A stretch of 64,000 nt of DNA, taken from assembly GCA_022750295.1 (NCBI GenBank), contig JAKIVZ010000009.1, positions 1 to 64,000 on the forward strand, given 5' to 3'. This document shows, in pieces, positions 18,804-28,533 of the stretch (position 1 is the stretch's first letter; each line of letters opens with the position of its first letter). The notes beneath the pieces were generated by a model that saw nothing but the letters and a program-made list of their open reading frames with translations, made no database searches and was not told where the DNA came from. The translations under genes and the position numbers were made by a program. This stretch comes from Candidatus Lutacidiplasma silvani. Its GTDB lineage: Archaea; Thermoplasmatota; Thermoplasmata; Lutacidiplasmatales; UBA184.

Positions 18804-18809
18804 TTTAAA
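18804..18809 (+). promoter_or_regulatory. TATA-like element (TTTAAA) upstream of thermopsin gene
   Basis: About 28-33 bp upstream of ATG 18837; suits a near-leaderless archaeal promoter. Confidence 0.4.
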
Positions 18810-18836
18810 GTCAAGATATACGTCACGGACCGAGCC

Positions 18837-21359
18837 ATGACGCGTTGGTGGCAGGCCGCAGGGATTTTGGTTGTCGCGATTGCCGCAGTGATGCTCCTTC
18901 CGGCGTTCTCCGTCGGACTTGGGGGCGCTGCCGTCACGTTGCCGAACGCGCATCCGGCGGGTACGACCGCCACCGCGGCCCGGTCCGCGACCACGGCGGA
19001 CTCCGCCCTCGTCGCCAAGGCGCTCGCCGCCGGGAAGGCGGACAACATTCCGACCAGCTCGATCTTCGTCCCGAACGTGAACTCGGCCCCCACCGCCTCG
19101 AACGGGGTCGTCCAGCCCGGCTACGTCGCCACCCCGGCGCCGATGGGGCTCGGGTACTTCGGGATCCAGAAGGTCGGCGGCGTCAACGTGGGCTCCATTA
19201 GCTACTATCCGAGCGTCGAAGCGGCCGTGACGCTCAACAGCGTCGACCCGCTCTACCTCGCCTCGTCGAGCCCCGACATCTTCACCATGCAGCTGAACAC
19301 CGTCGCGACCCACGTCGACGTGCTCGGCAACACCACGGGAACGTTCTGGATCCAGAACGTCCCCGTGTACACCGCCTCGACTCAGACTCTGAACATCGAG
19401 GACAACATCTGGAACTTCAGCTCCCCGGGTGCCGGGATGCAGGTGCACACCCTCCACAGCTACGACGGCAACCTCGTGCCGGGCGTGTTCTACTACGCCG
19501 TCGGGCCCAGCTGGCACGTCCCGACGCCGTTCACGATCCAGCTGTACAACAACCTGACCATCCAGAACCTTCGCCCGACGATGTTCTTCAACTACTCCGT
19601 CACGACGTCGAACGGCTCCCGGTTCTGGGGCTCGTACGACCAGGTGGAGTTCAACTCGGCCGTCCACCCGACGACCGCCGCGCCCCGCCCGACATTCCAG
19701 ATCAACGGGCAGCAGACGAACGCCTTCGGTCTGCTGAACGACGCCGAGATCATGATCGGAGGGCCCGGCGGCGGCTCCACGACGACGTTCTTCAACATCA
19801 ACGCCACGATGGGGCTCTGGACCCGCGCGAACGGCTCCTCGACCTACACCGCGGTCCCCGCGGGATACGACTTCGGGACCGACACCGGGGAGACCTCCGA
19901 GGGGATCGCCGAGTGGACCCCGGGTCCGTCGAACCCCGTCGCGGAGCTCGGCTCGGGCCCCGGCCTCTTGCAGCCGCTGTGGGGCCTCGTCGGAGCGCAA
20001 TCCGGGTTCATCCGGGAGACGATCACCGTGAGCCCCTCGAACGCGTTCGTCTTCGCGAACCAGGGCGGGACGTGGAACGAGAACACCGCAGGTTGGGCCC
20101 CGGTGCCGGCGAGCGGCGTGGCGACGTACGACCTGTCGCCCCACACGTACTCGTTCGACTTCCTCCTGAGCGACCACAACTCGGCCACGGTCACTCTCTC
20201 GTCGACCACGACGCTGTCGGTGAGCTTGGGATTGAACACTTCGACGGGCGTCTACACTCCGCTGTGGGCGTGGAACAACGGGCAGCTCGCGGCGATCTCC
20301 TCGGGCGGGACGGGGACGATGCACAACCCGTACGTGCTCGACAACAACGCCGTTGGCCCGGTGAGCGCCCTGTTCGGGGAGTTCAACGACTACTACTACC
20401 CGGTCTTCTCGGGGATCTTCCTGAGCGGGACCACGGCGTACGTGAGCGCCACCGGCCTCTCCGACTTCAACGTCGCGTACACCCTCCCGGTGGAGGCGGC
20501 GTTCAGCGGTCACTTCGAGACGCCGTTCTCGAACAACCTGGGGCTGCAGTTCTACAACGACACGCACGTGTCGCTCGTGAACAACGCACAGATCACCGGT
20601 TGGACGTTCTCGCAGGACCCGTACATCTCGAGCGTCCTGTTCTGGGGCTCGAGCGACAGCCTGGTCGCGGGGAACTCGTTCCAGGTCCAGAGCATCGGGA
20701 TCATGACGTTCGGCGGCACAAACAACGTGATCTCCGGCAACGTGTTCACCGCGGCGACGACGACCGCGGCGGACCCGGGCCAGGTGCTCTACTCGACGTC
20801 CCAGCAGGCGCTCCAGGTCTACGAGTCGGGCGACCTGATCTACAACAACGCGTTCCTCACCCCGGTCACGGCGGTGGCGCCCCCATTCAACCTCTACACC
20901 GGGGCGTTCCAGCCTTGGACCGACCGGTGGAACGTCACGCCCCAGTCGGCGACGCATGGGCGGATCGTGAACGGCTGGAACCTCTCGGGAAGCATCGTGG
21001 GCGGCGCGATCGAGGCCGGGAACTACTGGGCGAACTACGGGACCCCCTCGAACCCGTACGGCGTCGTTCCGTACACCGACAGCGGCGGGATCTTCCTCGG
21101 CGGCGACTACAAGCCGCTGACCCTCGCCCCGCTCCACCGGATCGTCTTCACCGAGAGCGGCCTTCCGGCCGCGACCCCCTGGTCGGTGACGATTGACGGG
21201 TACACGCAGAGTTCGAGCACCACGACCATCACCTTCCTGGAGACGAACGGTCTCTACGCCTTCTCGGTCGGGGCGGTTTCGGGGTACACGGCCTCCCCGA
21301 AGTTGGGCGCGGTGAACCTCCACGGGACGTTGGCATCGGTCGCGGTCACCTGGACCTGA
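18837..21359 (+). CDS. Thermopsin-family (A5) secreted protease with C-terminal GLP..W/GY repeat domain
   Basis: APMGLGYFGIQKVGGVNVGSISYYPSVEAAVTLNSVDPLYL...DIFTMQLNTVATHVDVLGNTTGTFWIQNVPVY...NLVPGVFYYAVGPSW. Confidence 0.88.
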   Translation: MTRWWQAAGILVVAIAAVMLLPAFSVGLGGAAVTLPNAHPAGTTATAARSATTADSALVAKALAAGKADNIPTSSIFVPNVNSAPTASNGVVQPGYVATPAPMGLGYFGIQKVGGVNVGSISYYPSVEAAVTLNSVDPLYLASSSPDIFTMQLNTVATHVDVLGNTTGTFWIQNVPVYTASTQTLNIEDNIWNFSSPGAGMQVHTLHSYDGNLVPGVFYYAVGPSWHVPTPFTIQLYNNLTIQNLRPTMFFNYSVTTSNGSRFWGSYDQVEFNSAVHPTTAAPRPTFQINGQQTNAFGLLNDAEIMIGGPGGGSTTTFFNINATMGLWTRANGSSTYTAVPAGYDFGTDTGETSEGIAEWTPGPSNPVAELGSGPGLLQPLWGLVGAQSGFIRETITVSPSNAFVFANQGGTWNENTAGWAPVPASGVATYDLSPHTYSFDFLLSDHNSATVTLSSTTTLSVSLGLNTSTGVYTPLWAWNNGQLAAISSGGTGTMHNPYVLDNNAVGPVSALFGEFNDYYYPVFSGIFLSGTTAYVSATGLSDFNVAYTLPVEAAFSGHFETPFSNNLGLQFYNDTHVSLVNNAQITGWTFSQDPYISSVLFWGSSDSLVAGNSFQVQSIGIMTFGGTNNVISGNVFTAATTTAADPGQVLYSTSQQALQVYESGDLIYNNAFLTPVTAVAPPFNLYTGAFQPWTDRWNVTPQSATHGRIVNGWNLSGSIVGGAIEAGNYWANYGTPSNPYGVVPYTDSGGIFLGGDYKPLTLAPLHRIVFTESGLPAATPWSVTIDGYTQSSSTTTITFLETNGLYAFSVGAVSGYTASPKLGAVNLHGTLASVAVTWT

Positions 21360-21435
21360 GGTCGTCCGGCGCGGGCGGGGGGCACGCCCCTCACCCGGAC
21401 CCAACCCATTCCCCGGCTTCGTCGGGGTCGACGCG

Positions 21436-23004
21436 TCACGTCGGGAGTTCGTCGAGCATTCGTCGCCCGCTTCGCCCGATGAGATAGACGACCGCGGCCA
21501 GCGACACGCCGACCGCGACGGTCGCGCCCACCAGAACGCTCGCCCCCAGCAGGAACGACGGCCCCCCGAGGGCGAGTGCGAGGCCGATGGCGACGGTGAC
21601 TCCGCCGAGGAGGAATTGGAGCACGGTCGCGCCGAGCATCGGGATCGGCCGGACGAACTGGGGCCGGGGTCGGTCCTGGAAGTCGGAGAACCGGGTGGCG
21701 AAGAGGAGGCCGAGCGCCGTCCCTTCGGCGACCGCGAGTGCGAGCGTGAGGTACGCCCCGGGGAGCGCGACGAGCGGCGGCCGGCTGAGCACGATGCCGG
21801 CGGTCGCGAGCCCGAGGCCGATCGGGAGCGATACGAGCAGGGCCCCGACGGCCTTGGCCTTCAGGACACTTCCCGCGCCCACCGGGAGCGCGTAGAGATG
21901 AACCAGGCCCCTCCGTTCCTGGCCGAACGAGGAAGCGGCGAGGATGAGCCCGGAGAGCCCGGCGACCCATGCGATCAGCCAGAGCGTGAAGAAGGCGGCC
22001 TCGGGGGTGGCCCGGCCGGCCCCGCCCTCGGCGAGCAGCACGATCCCGATGACGAACGGGAGCAGGAGGACGGGGAGGAGCTCGCGGCGTCGGACGAGCC
22101 CGCGGAGGTCCTTCGCAACGAGCGCCGACTCCGGGACGCTGAGCCCCATCGCGCCAAGGACGCGATGGGACGACCCGAACGTGTGGGGCTCGAATTCAAC
22201 CTCGCCACCCGACGGCACCCAGAACCGGGCCCGGCAGCGGGCGGCGGCGTACGCCGTGACGGCGAGGAGCGCGACCTGCCCCGCGAGCGTCGCGGCGACC
22301 AGCGGAGCGTTCCCATGGAGCACCGCGGTCACGGCATCGGAGCCCCACAGGAACGGAATGGCGAGGCCGACGGGGCCGGCGTCGTGGAGCCCGTTCGCGA
22401 CGGCGAACAGGATCACGGGATTGAACAGGAGCTCGAAGGCGAGGAAGACGAACAGGAATCCGGCGGCTCGGACGACGAGCGTCGCCGACCCGCGCCGCTT
22501 CCCGAGCGTCCCGGCCCGCTGGGTCACCGCCCGGAGGACCTCGATGAGGAGCGCCCCCTCGAACAGCCCCGCGACCCCCAGGGCGATCGCGAGGAGCGCG
22601 ACGGGGACGGCCCCGCCGACGACTCCGAGCCCGAGCGCGATGCCGGCGAGGAGCGCGATCGAGAACGAGTAGAGGGCGACGAGGGCCGTCGAGGAGGCGA
22701 CGACGTACTCCTGGCTCGTCACGGGGAGCCAATTGACCGCGTCGGACGAGGCGAACCGGGCGGTCGCCGCGAACTCGAACATCAGGCCGCCGACCAGGAC
22801 CGCCGCGACGCCGAGCAGCGGGACGAACGGGAGGAATCCGGGGAGCACCGAGCCGACGAACCCCGGTCGGACCGACCCGACGAACTCCCCCCCGAAGTAG
22901 CTCCCGAGGAAGAACAGGAGGAACGCCCCGGCGTCGGCGAACGCGAGCGCCGCCGGCCGACCGAAGAAGCTCCCCGGGTCGGAGGAGGCCCGGCCCGACC
23001 GCAT
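21436..23004 (-). CDS. ABC transporter permease (ABC-2-like; start may lie upstream)
   Basis: Many hydrophobic segments; directly downstream of the ATPase gene. Confidence 0.75.
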   Translation of the reverse strand: MRSGRASSDPGSFFGRPAALAFADAGAFLLFFLGSYFGGEFVGSVRPGFVGSVLPGFLPFVPLLGVAAVLVGGLMFEFAATARFASSDAVNWLPVTSQEYVVASSTALVALYSFSIALLAGIALGLGVVGGAVPVALLAIALGVAGLFEGALLIEVLRAVTQRAGTLGKRRGSATLVVRAAGFLFVFLAFELLFNPVILFAVANGLHDAGPVGLAIPFLWGSDAVTAVLHGNAPLVAATLAGQVALLAVTAYAAARCRARFWVPSGGEVEFEPHTFGSSHRVLGAMGLSVPESALVAKDLRGLVRRRELLPVLLLPFVIGIVLLAEGGAGRATPEAAFFTLWLIAWVAGLSGLILAASSFGQERRGLVHLYALPVGAGSVLKAKAVGALLVSLPIGLGLATAGIVLSRPPLVALPGAYLTLALAVAEGTALGLLFATRFSDFQDRPRPQFVRPIPMLGATVLQFLLGGVTVAIGLALALGGPSFLLGASVLVGATVAVGVSLAAVVYLIGRSGRRMLDELPT

Positions 23005-23066
23005 CTGCGACGCGATGAGGACGCGGCTCAGGCGGAGGACCTTCCGAACGTTCGTCGGCGACCCCC

Positions 23067-23873
23067 CTAGTGGCTGAGCGCGCTCACGATGTCCCCGATG
23101 CCGGCGGTGCCGGTGAGCGTCAGGAACACCTCCTCGAGCCCGGAGCCCGGGAGCCCCGCCCGGGCCCGGAGCGACTCGACGGTCCCGGTGGCGAGGACCG
23201 AGCCCCGGTGGACGATCACGATCCGGTCGCAGATCGCCTGGGCGATCTCGAGGACGTGGGTGCTGAACAGGACCCCGACGCCCTCGCGGTGCGCCAGGCT
23301 CGACAGGAGCTCCTTGACGATCCGGGCCGACCGGGGGTCGAGGCCGTTCAACGGCTCGTCGAGGATGAGGAGACGGGGTCGATGGAGGAGCGCCCCGATG
23401 AGGGCGACCTTCTGCTTCATCCCCTGCGAGTAGCCGCTGATCATGGCGTTCTCGTGACCGGCGAGCTCGAGCGCGACGAGGAACGACTGGACCCGCTCGG
23501 CCCGCCCGGCCGAGGGCAGGTCGTACATGTCCGCGAGAAAGTCGAGGTACTCCGCCCCCGTGAGGAACTCGTAGAGCGACGGATTCTCCGGAACGTAGCC
23601 CAGGAGCCGCTTCCGCTCCATCGTCTCCGGGCCGATTTCCCCGTCGAGGACCCGGACCGAACCGGCGTCGGGCCGGACGATGCCGAGCGCGATCTTCATC
23701 GCGGTCGACTTGCCGGCCCCGTTCGGCCCGAGGAGCCCGACGACCTCGCCCGCGCCGACTCCGAACGTCACCGACCGGAGCGCTTCGACGGTCCCGTACC
23801 GTTTCGAGACCCCCTCGAAGGCGAGGGCCGCCGACGGAGGCGGGGGAGCGAACGACGAGGGGAGTGCGACCAT
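23067..23873 (-). CDS. ABC transporter ATP-binding protein
   Basis: GLLGPNGAGKSTAMKIAL (Walker A), YSQGMKQKVALIGALLHRPRLLILDEPLNGLDP (signature, Walker B). Confidence 0.95.
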   Translation of the reverse strand: MVALPSSFAPPPPSAALAFEGVSKRYGTVEALRSVTFGVGAGEVVGLLGPNGAGKSTAMKIALGIVRPDAGSVRVLDGEIGPETMERKRLLGYVPENPSLYEFLTGAEYLDFLADMYDLPSAGRAERVQSFLVALELAGHENAMISGYSQGMKQKVALIGALLHRPRLLILDEPLNGLDPRSARIVKELLSSLAHREGVGVLFSTHVLEIAQAICDRIVIVHRGSVLATGTVESLRARAGLPGSGLEEVFLTLTGTAGIGDIVSALSH

Positions 23874-24004
23874 CGGCCGAAGAACCTCACGGGACGCCCG
23901 GGGCGGCGTCCGCGAAGTATCGAGGGGGCTGCTCCCCTATTATCCAATCCGCTCGCCGGGGCGGAACCCCCCGTTCGCCGACGGAGGCGACCCGGGCGAG
24001 CCGT

Positions 24005-25102
24005 CTACCCGACCTGCCCCGCCCGGACGATGGGAACCCCGTCGACCTCGACGTCGGCGCCGCGGGTCAGCGAGAATAGCTGGAAATCGATCTTCGTCGT
24101 TCCGTCGACGAACGCGTTCCCGCCGATCCCGAGCGAGAACATCCCGGATTCGATCTCCTCGAACAACGGGACGCGCCGCCCCTTCGGGTTGAGGCCGATG
24201 CTGATCGACCCCGGCCGGTCCTTCCCCTCCGCGGCGGTCCGGTAGCTTTGCTCGATCGATTTCGCCGAATCGTCGTCGTACTGGAGGCTGACGAGCCGTC
24301 CGCCGGAGAACTCCCAGCGGCCGGCGCCGAACCGGGCCCCGGAGAACAGGTACGGCTGGTTCGCGACCAGGGTCCCTTCGGCCATCCGCTCGTCGACCCG
24401 GGCGACGACCGCTCCCGCCGGCGAGTTCGCTACGAATCCGGTCGGTCGCGCGAGGGCCCCCTTGTCGAGGAGACCCACTTCGATGCGCGGGGTTTGCCCG
24501 ACCAGGCCGAGGGTCAGGTCGGTCCCGTTGGCGTGCCGGATCCGGAGCGAAGATCCGTCGCGAAGCGCCTTCGCGATGCGGGCCCCGCGGGAGTACATCT
24601 GGTAGGCGTCGGCGAGACCGGCCGCTTGCAGCTGGCCGCGCCAGCGCGGGCCGTCCAAGCCAAGCGGCTTCGCCACGAGGTCGGTGGCGTAGCCCACCCA
24701 GAGCCGGCACCCCCGCAATCCGGCTTTCCGGCCGAGCTTGTACCATTCGTCGTTGCTGGCGAACGCCGCGCCTCCCGCCGCCGCCGGGAGCTTCTGGAGC
24801 CTCGGCCGGTCCTCGGGGCCCCAGAGGTAGACGAACACGTCGGCGGCCAGGATCGCGGCGCGCTCGGACTTGGAGATCCGGGAGGCCGTCGCGGGACGAC
24901 CGTGGGCCAACGCCGCCCACCACGCGCGCTCGTCCTCGTAGATCACGAGCGGCTCGGCCCCGAGTCGGCGGGTCTCCTCGACCAGCGCCGAGACGTACGG
25001 AAGCGAGTGCGCCCACCCCTCGATCACGACGGACTCCCCCTTGCGGACCTTCAGGTTCTTGGCGAGGACGGTGCGGGCGAGGGCGGATTCGGCGCGGGTC
25101 AT
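24005..25102 (-). CDS. Aminopeptidase T-like (M29-like) protein
   Basis: VLAKNLKVRKGESVVIEGWAHSLPYVSALVEETRRLGAEPLVIYEDE...GTDLTLGLVGQTP...GNAFVDGTTKIDFQLFS. Confidence 0.65.
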   Translation of the reverse strand: MTRAESALARTVLAKNLKVRKGESVVIEGWAHSLPYVSALVEETRRLGAEPLVIYEDERAWWAALAHGRPATASRISKSERAAILAADVFVYLWGPEDRPRLQKLPAAAGGAAFASNDEWYKLGRKAGLRGCRLWVGYATDLVAKPLGLDGPRWRGQLQAAGLADAYQMYSRGARIAKALRDGSSLRIRHANGTDLTLGLVGQTPRIEVGLLDKGALARPTGFVANSPAGAVVARVDERMAEGTLVANQPYLFSGARFGAGRWEFSGGRLVSLQYDDDSAKSIEQSYRTAAEGKDRPGSISIGLNPKGRRVPLFEEIESGMFSLGIGGNAFVDGTTKIDFQLFSLTRGADVEVDGVPIVRAGQVG

Positions 25103-25217
25103 GGGGTCCCGAGCCGGCCGCTCTACTTGAGCCCGCGCGGGCTCGCGTCGACCCGGTCGTCCTCGGCGCCCGAGGGCGCACGTTGATACCCCCGGGTCAT
25201 TTGCCCGACCCCACCGG

Positions 25218-25796
25218 ATGGTCGACCTCTCCACCATCATCGCGATCCTCGGCGCCTCGAGCTCGGCGGCCGTCGTCATGAGCGCGATCTTCGTCCTGAT
25301 CCAGCTCCGCCAGAATGCCCGGCTCCTCCGGGCGACCTTGAATCAGTCGGTGGCGACGTTCTCGTTGAACGTCCTCGAGCGGATCACCGATGAGTCGTTC
25401 CCCCGCCGGAGGGCCCGAATGTACGTCGTGCTTCAGAAGTTCCGCGAGACCGATTGGAAGGACGCGTTCGAGTCCCCCGAAGACCTCGAGGTCCGAAACT
25501 TCGCCTACCTCTACGAACTCCTCGGCCAGATGGCGCACTCCAAGATCGTCGACCTCGAGATCGTCCTCGACGCCCTCCAGTACATCGTGGTGCGCGACTG
25601 GCAGGTCTTCGAGCCCCACGCACGGTACATCGCGAAGCAGTACGGGCTCGACGTCAACACCTACGCCAACTTCGAGTGGCTGGCGAAGGAGGCGCGGCTC
25701 CACATGGCCCACCGGGGGGAAGAGCAGAAAGCCGGGGCGTACGATGCCATCACGCACGTCGAGCGGTCGGGGAGCGGCGCCGGCCGTTCCCGCTAG
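25218..25796 (+). CDS. DUF4760-like protein, N-terminal TM
   Basis: IIAILGASSSAAVVMSAIFVLIQLRQNARLLRATLNQSVATFSLNVLERITDESFPRRR...FAYLYELLGQM. Confidence 0.6.
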   Translation: MVDLSTIIAILGASSSAAVVMSAIFVLIQLRQNARLLRATLNQSVATFSLNVLERITDESFPRRRARMYVVLQKFRETDWKDAFESPEDLEVRNFAYLYELLGQMAHSKIVDLEIVLDALQYIVVRDWQVFEPHARYIAKQYGLDVNTYANFEWLAKEARLHMAHRGEEQKAGAYDAITHVERSGSGAGRSR

Positions 25797-25856
25797 CCCG
25801 GGCCCACCCCGGACGCCGCCCTCGGTGCCTAATACCCCACCCCATCTCGTCGAGGG

Positions 25857-26324
25857 ATGACCGACAAGAAACCCGGACTCGTCCTCGACAACCACTACGA
25901 CGTTCCGGTCGAGTTCGCCTACAGCTGGCTGACCGATTTCTACGAGGACGACGCCCAGCGCTACTTTCAGGCCCCCGAACCCGCGACGGTGCAGCGGGCC
26001 GACGGCAAAGTCCACCTCGCCTCGAAGATGGCGTTCGGCTCCTCGAAATTGACCGTCACGCTGTCGCCTCCCGACCGGTGGGTCGCGGACGGGGAGATGC
26101 TCGGGAAGTCCGGAACGCGGATGGCCACGACCCGGATTCGCGAGTCGGTTCAGGCCGACGGAACGGGCACCCGCCATCACGCCGAGTTCGTGCTCTGGCC
26201 GAACGGGTTCGTCCCGAACCTGATGTTCACGCTCGGCCGCGGGCGCTTCGTCCGCGACATGACCGCGTCGTTCGCCCGGATCAAGACCGACCTCGAGGCC
26301 GAGTTCCGCGCCACCCACGGTTAA
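25857..26324 (+). CDS. SRPBCC-like protein
   Basis: LVLDNHYDVPVEFAYSWLTDFYEDDAQRYFQ...MTASFARIKTDLEAEF. Confidence 0.6.
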   Translation: MTDKKPGLVLDNHYDVPVEFAYSWLTDFYEDDAQRYFQAPEPATVQRADGKVHLASKMAFGSSKLTVTLSPPDRWVADGEMLGKSGTRMATTRIRESVQADGTGTRHHAEFVLWPNGFVPNLMFTLGRGRFVRDMTASFARIKTDLEAEFRATHG

Positions 26325-26353
26325 GAGGGGTCGGGGCGTCCGGAGCGGCACCG

Positions 26354-26806
26354 ATGACCGTCGATTTTGCGTACGGAAAGGCGCCGAAGTATCGCGTCGC
26401 GACGCTCCGGGCGAAGGGACGCTGGTCGGAGAACATCTGCCGCCCCGAGTTCGCGAAGCTCGTCGCCTGGGCGAAAGCGAACCGGGTCCCGACCGGTAAG
26501 TGGATCGTCCGCGAGTCCGCCATGGGAAAGTTCGAGGCGTGCCTCGAGATCCGCGGAACGGCGAAGGCGACCGGGGGGATCCGGCTCCGGACCTTCCCCG
26601 CGTCGGCGACGGCCCGCGTCACGTTCGACCCCGACGTCGTCTCCCCCCGGGTCGTCTACCACGGGCTCAACGATTGGCTCCGCTGGCAGAAGAAGGAAGG
26701 CGAACTGAAAGCGGTCCGGGGGACCCGCGAGGTCTACTCGGGCGACCCTTGGACCGACAAGGCGGCCTGGAAGACCACGACCGTCGAGTTCCTCCTCCGC
26801 CGGTAG
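26354..26806 (+). CDS. GyrI-like / effector-binding-domain protein
   Basis: FAYGKAPKYRVATLRAKGRWSENICRPEFAKLVAWAKANRVPTGKWIVRE...GIRLRTFPASATARVTFDP. Confidence 0.5.
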   Translation: MTVDFAYGKAPKYRVATLRAKGRWSENICRPEFAKLVAWAKANRVPTGKWIVRESAMGKFEACLEIRGTAKATGGIRLRTFPASATARVTFDPDVVSPRVVYHGLNDWLRWQKKEGELKAVRGTREVYSGDPWTDKAAWKTTTVEFLLRR

Positions 26807-26867
26807 GTCCGACGGACCCTCTTCCGGTCGAACCGCCCGGGCGCGAGCGGACGCGGGGAATCCGGCG

Positions 26868-27623
26868 GTGAACGGGCGGGGCGATCGCTCGGAGTCCGAC
26901 CCACTCCCAGCCTCGATCCGACGGGGCCACGATTTGGCTCCGCTCCGCGCCGGCCCGATCGTCTCCCCGCGTCGTCTCGACCCTCGCCCGTTCGATACGA
27001 CCCGACCCGCGGACATCGTCGCCCAGGAACCCGCGGGAGAACGCGCGACCGAGGCGGATCGGATCGCCCGGTGGGAAGGGGTGGGTTGGTCGACCTCGAC
27101 CACGTTCGAGGATGCGGACGGCCGCCCATGCTTCCTCGTGGAGCGGGAGCTTCGCCTCGACCGCACCGCGCTCCGTTGGAACCACATCGTCCTGGCGGTT
27201 CTGGTGGTGGAACTGATCGGCAGCGTCTCTCTGGGGCTCGACCTCTCCTCCCGCGGCCTCCCGCTGTGGGAAGGGACAGTGGGGATCGCGCTCGGGGCGG
27301 CGGGGGCGGTCGGATTCGTCGGACGGCTCCCGGTCGTCGAGTTCGTCGGTACCGTGGCACTCGTACGGTTTTCTCGCCGGGCCCCGAACGGCTCGGTCGC
27401 GTCGGGAGGCTCGGCATCTTCGGCCGCTCCACGCGAGTTCGAGGTCTGGGGGGTCTACGCGCGGAGCCGGAACTGGGAAGTTCTCGGGGACCGGGGGGGA
27501 CGGCGGATCCTCCAATCGGCTCCGCTCCCCGACGCGGTTCCGATCCTCGCGGCGCTCGCGGGAGCGCTTTCCGGCGGTCCCTCGACCGGCGGGGGACCGA
27601 ACCCGTCGGCCGGAATTCCGTAG
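26868..27623 (+). CDS. Hypothetical two-TM protein
   Basis: HIVLAVLVVELIGSVSLGL and GTVGIALGAAGAVGFVG segments. Confidence 0.5.
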   Translation: MNGRGDRSESDPLPASIRRGHDLAPLRAGPIVSPRRLDPRPFDTTRPADIVAQEPAGERATEADRIARWEGVGWSTSTTFEDADGRPCFLVERELRLDRTALRWNHIVLAVLVVELIGSVSLGLDLSSRGLPLWEGTVGIALGAAGAVGFVGRLPVVEFVGTVALVRFSRRAPNGSVASGGSASSAAPREFEVWGVYARSRNWEVLGDRGGRRILQSAPLPDAVPILAALAGALSGGPSTGGGPNPSAGIP

Positions 27624-27689
27624 GGATACTCGCCCGCTCGTCTCCGATTGCCCGCCCCGATCGGACAGGCCCCCGACCCGCGCGGAGCG

Positions 27690-27902
27690 TCAGATGTCGT
27701 CGAGGTGGAGCAGGGTGTCGCGCCGAACCAACAGGTCGTCCGCGGGGCCCGCGGGGCGCTGGTGGTCGACGTCCCGCAGGAGGCGGGCGATCGTCTCGTC
27801 CCGGGGCTCGCCCGGCTGGGCGACCGAGTCGAGCCACTCCACGGTGATCGGCGAGAGGCGGGCCCGCGCCGTAGGAACCCCGAACCCCCCAGTCCGATTT
27901 GA
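27690..27902 (-). CDS. Small VapB/DUF7557-like antitoxin-type protein (start uncertain)
   Basis: Minus-strand reading ...VPTARARLSPITVEWLDSVAQPGEPRDETIARLLRDVDHQRPAGPADDLLVRRDTLLHLDDI*; not in the ORF track because no ATG. Confidence 0.35.
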   Translation of the reverse strand, partial: SNRTGGFGVPTARARLSPITVEWLDSVAQPGEPRDETIARLLRDVDHQRPAGPADDLLVRRDTLLHLDDI

Positions 27903-28127
27903 ACCCCCCCTAGCGCGCCGGAATGGCGCCCATCGGCGCTCGGTCCAAGCGATCCCGGGTCCTCGTCGGGAATGGATTCGGGCCGGCGGGGGGTGCGCTT
28001 TGGGACGGTCCGCGTCTCGAGCTCGGACGCCGGTCGCCGCGTCTTCCCGTCCTTGAATTCCCTCCCGCCGCGCCGAGCGGAGAGCCTCGGCGCCTCCCGC
28101 CGGGTCGTCCGGAACGCAAATTCGGAT

Positions 28128-28472
28128 CTAGGGGTCAACCGGCCGACAGATCGCCTCGAGTTCCCGGACGGCCGCTTCGACTTTCCGCGCCGAGGCGAGT
28201 AGGTCCGAAATCGCGCGTCGTCCGTCGTCGAATCGAGGGGGGTCCGAGAACCACGCCTCTCGGAACTGGGCGAGGTCGAGCTCGAGTTGGGACAGGTTCT
28301 GCTGGAACTCCGAGCTCGCCAGGCGAACCCGGTGGTCCTTCGGGAGCAAGCGCGCGAGCTCCCGGTCGGGGTCGAGCGCCAAGAGGCCCCGGCTCGGCGG
28401 CATCGGGACGGACCCGGCGTTTCCGTTCAAGAAGCCTCCGTTCCACTCGAACGGTGAGGGGACCGGCGCCAA
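28128..28472 (-). CDS. Hypothetical helical protein
   Basis: 114 aa ORF, VRLASSEFQQNLSQLELDLAQFREAWFSD...ARKVEAAVRELEAI. Confidence 0.45.
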   Translation of the reverse strand: MAPVPSPFEWNGGFLNGNAGSVPMPPSRGLLALDPDRELARLLPKDHRVRLASSEFQQNLSQLELDLAQFREAWFSDPPRFDDGRRAISDLLASARKVEAAVRELEAICRPVDP

Positions 28473-28533
28473 CCGCGTCCGGGCCAGAGTCCGAACCTCG
28501 GGGCTCGGGGCGACGTTCCCGCCGTCCCGGAAG

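Noticed and set aside
18612-21404. 930-aa minus-strand ORF
   Set aside because: Shadow of the thermopsin gene; no domain-like sequence.
21616-24245. Long plus-strand ORFs over the ABC transporter genes (21616..23070, 23070..24245)
   Set aside because: Antisense to well-supported ABC permease/ATPase; charged low-complexity translations.
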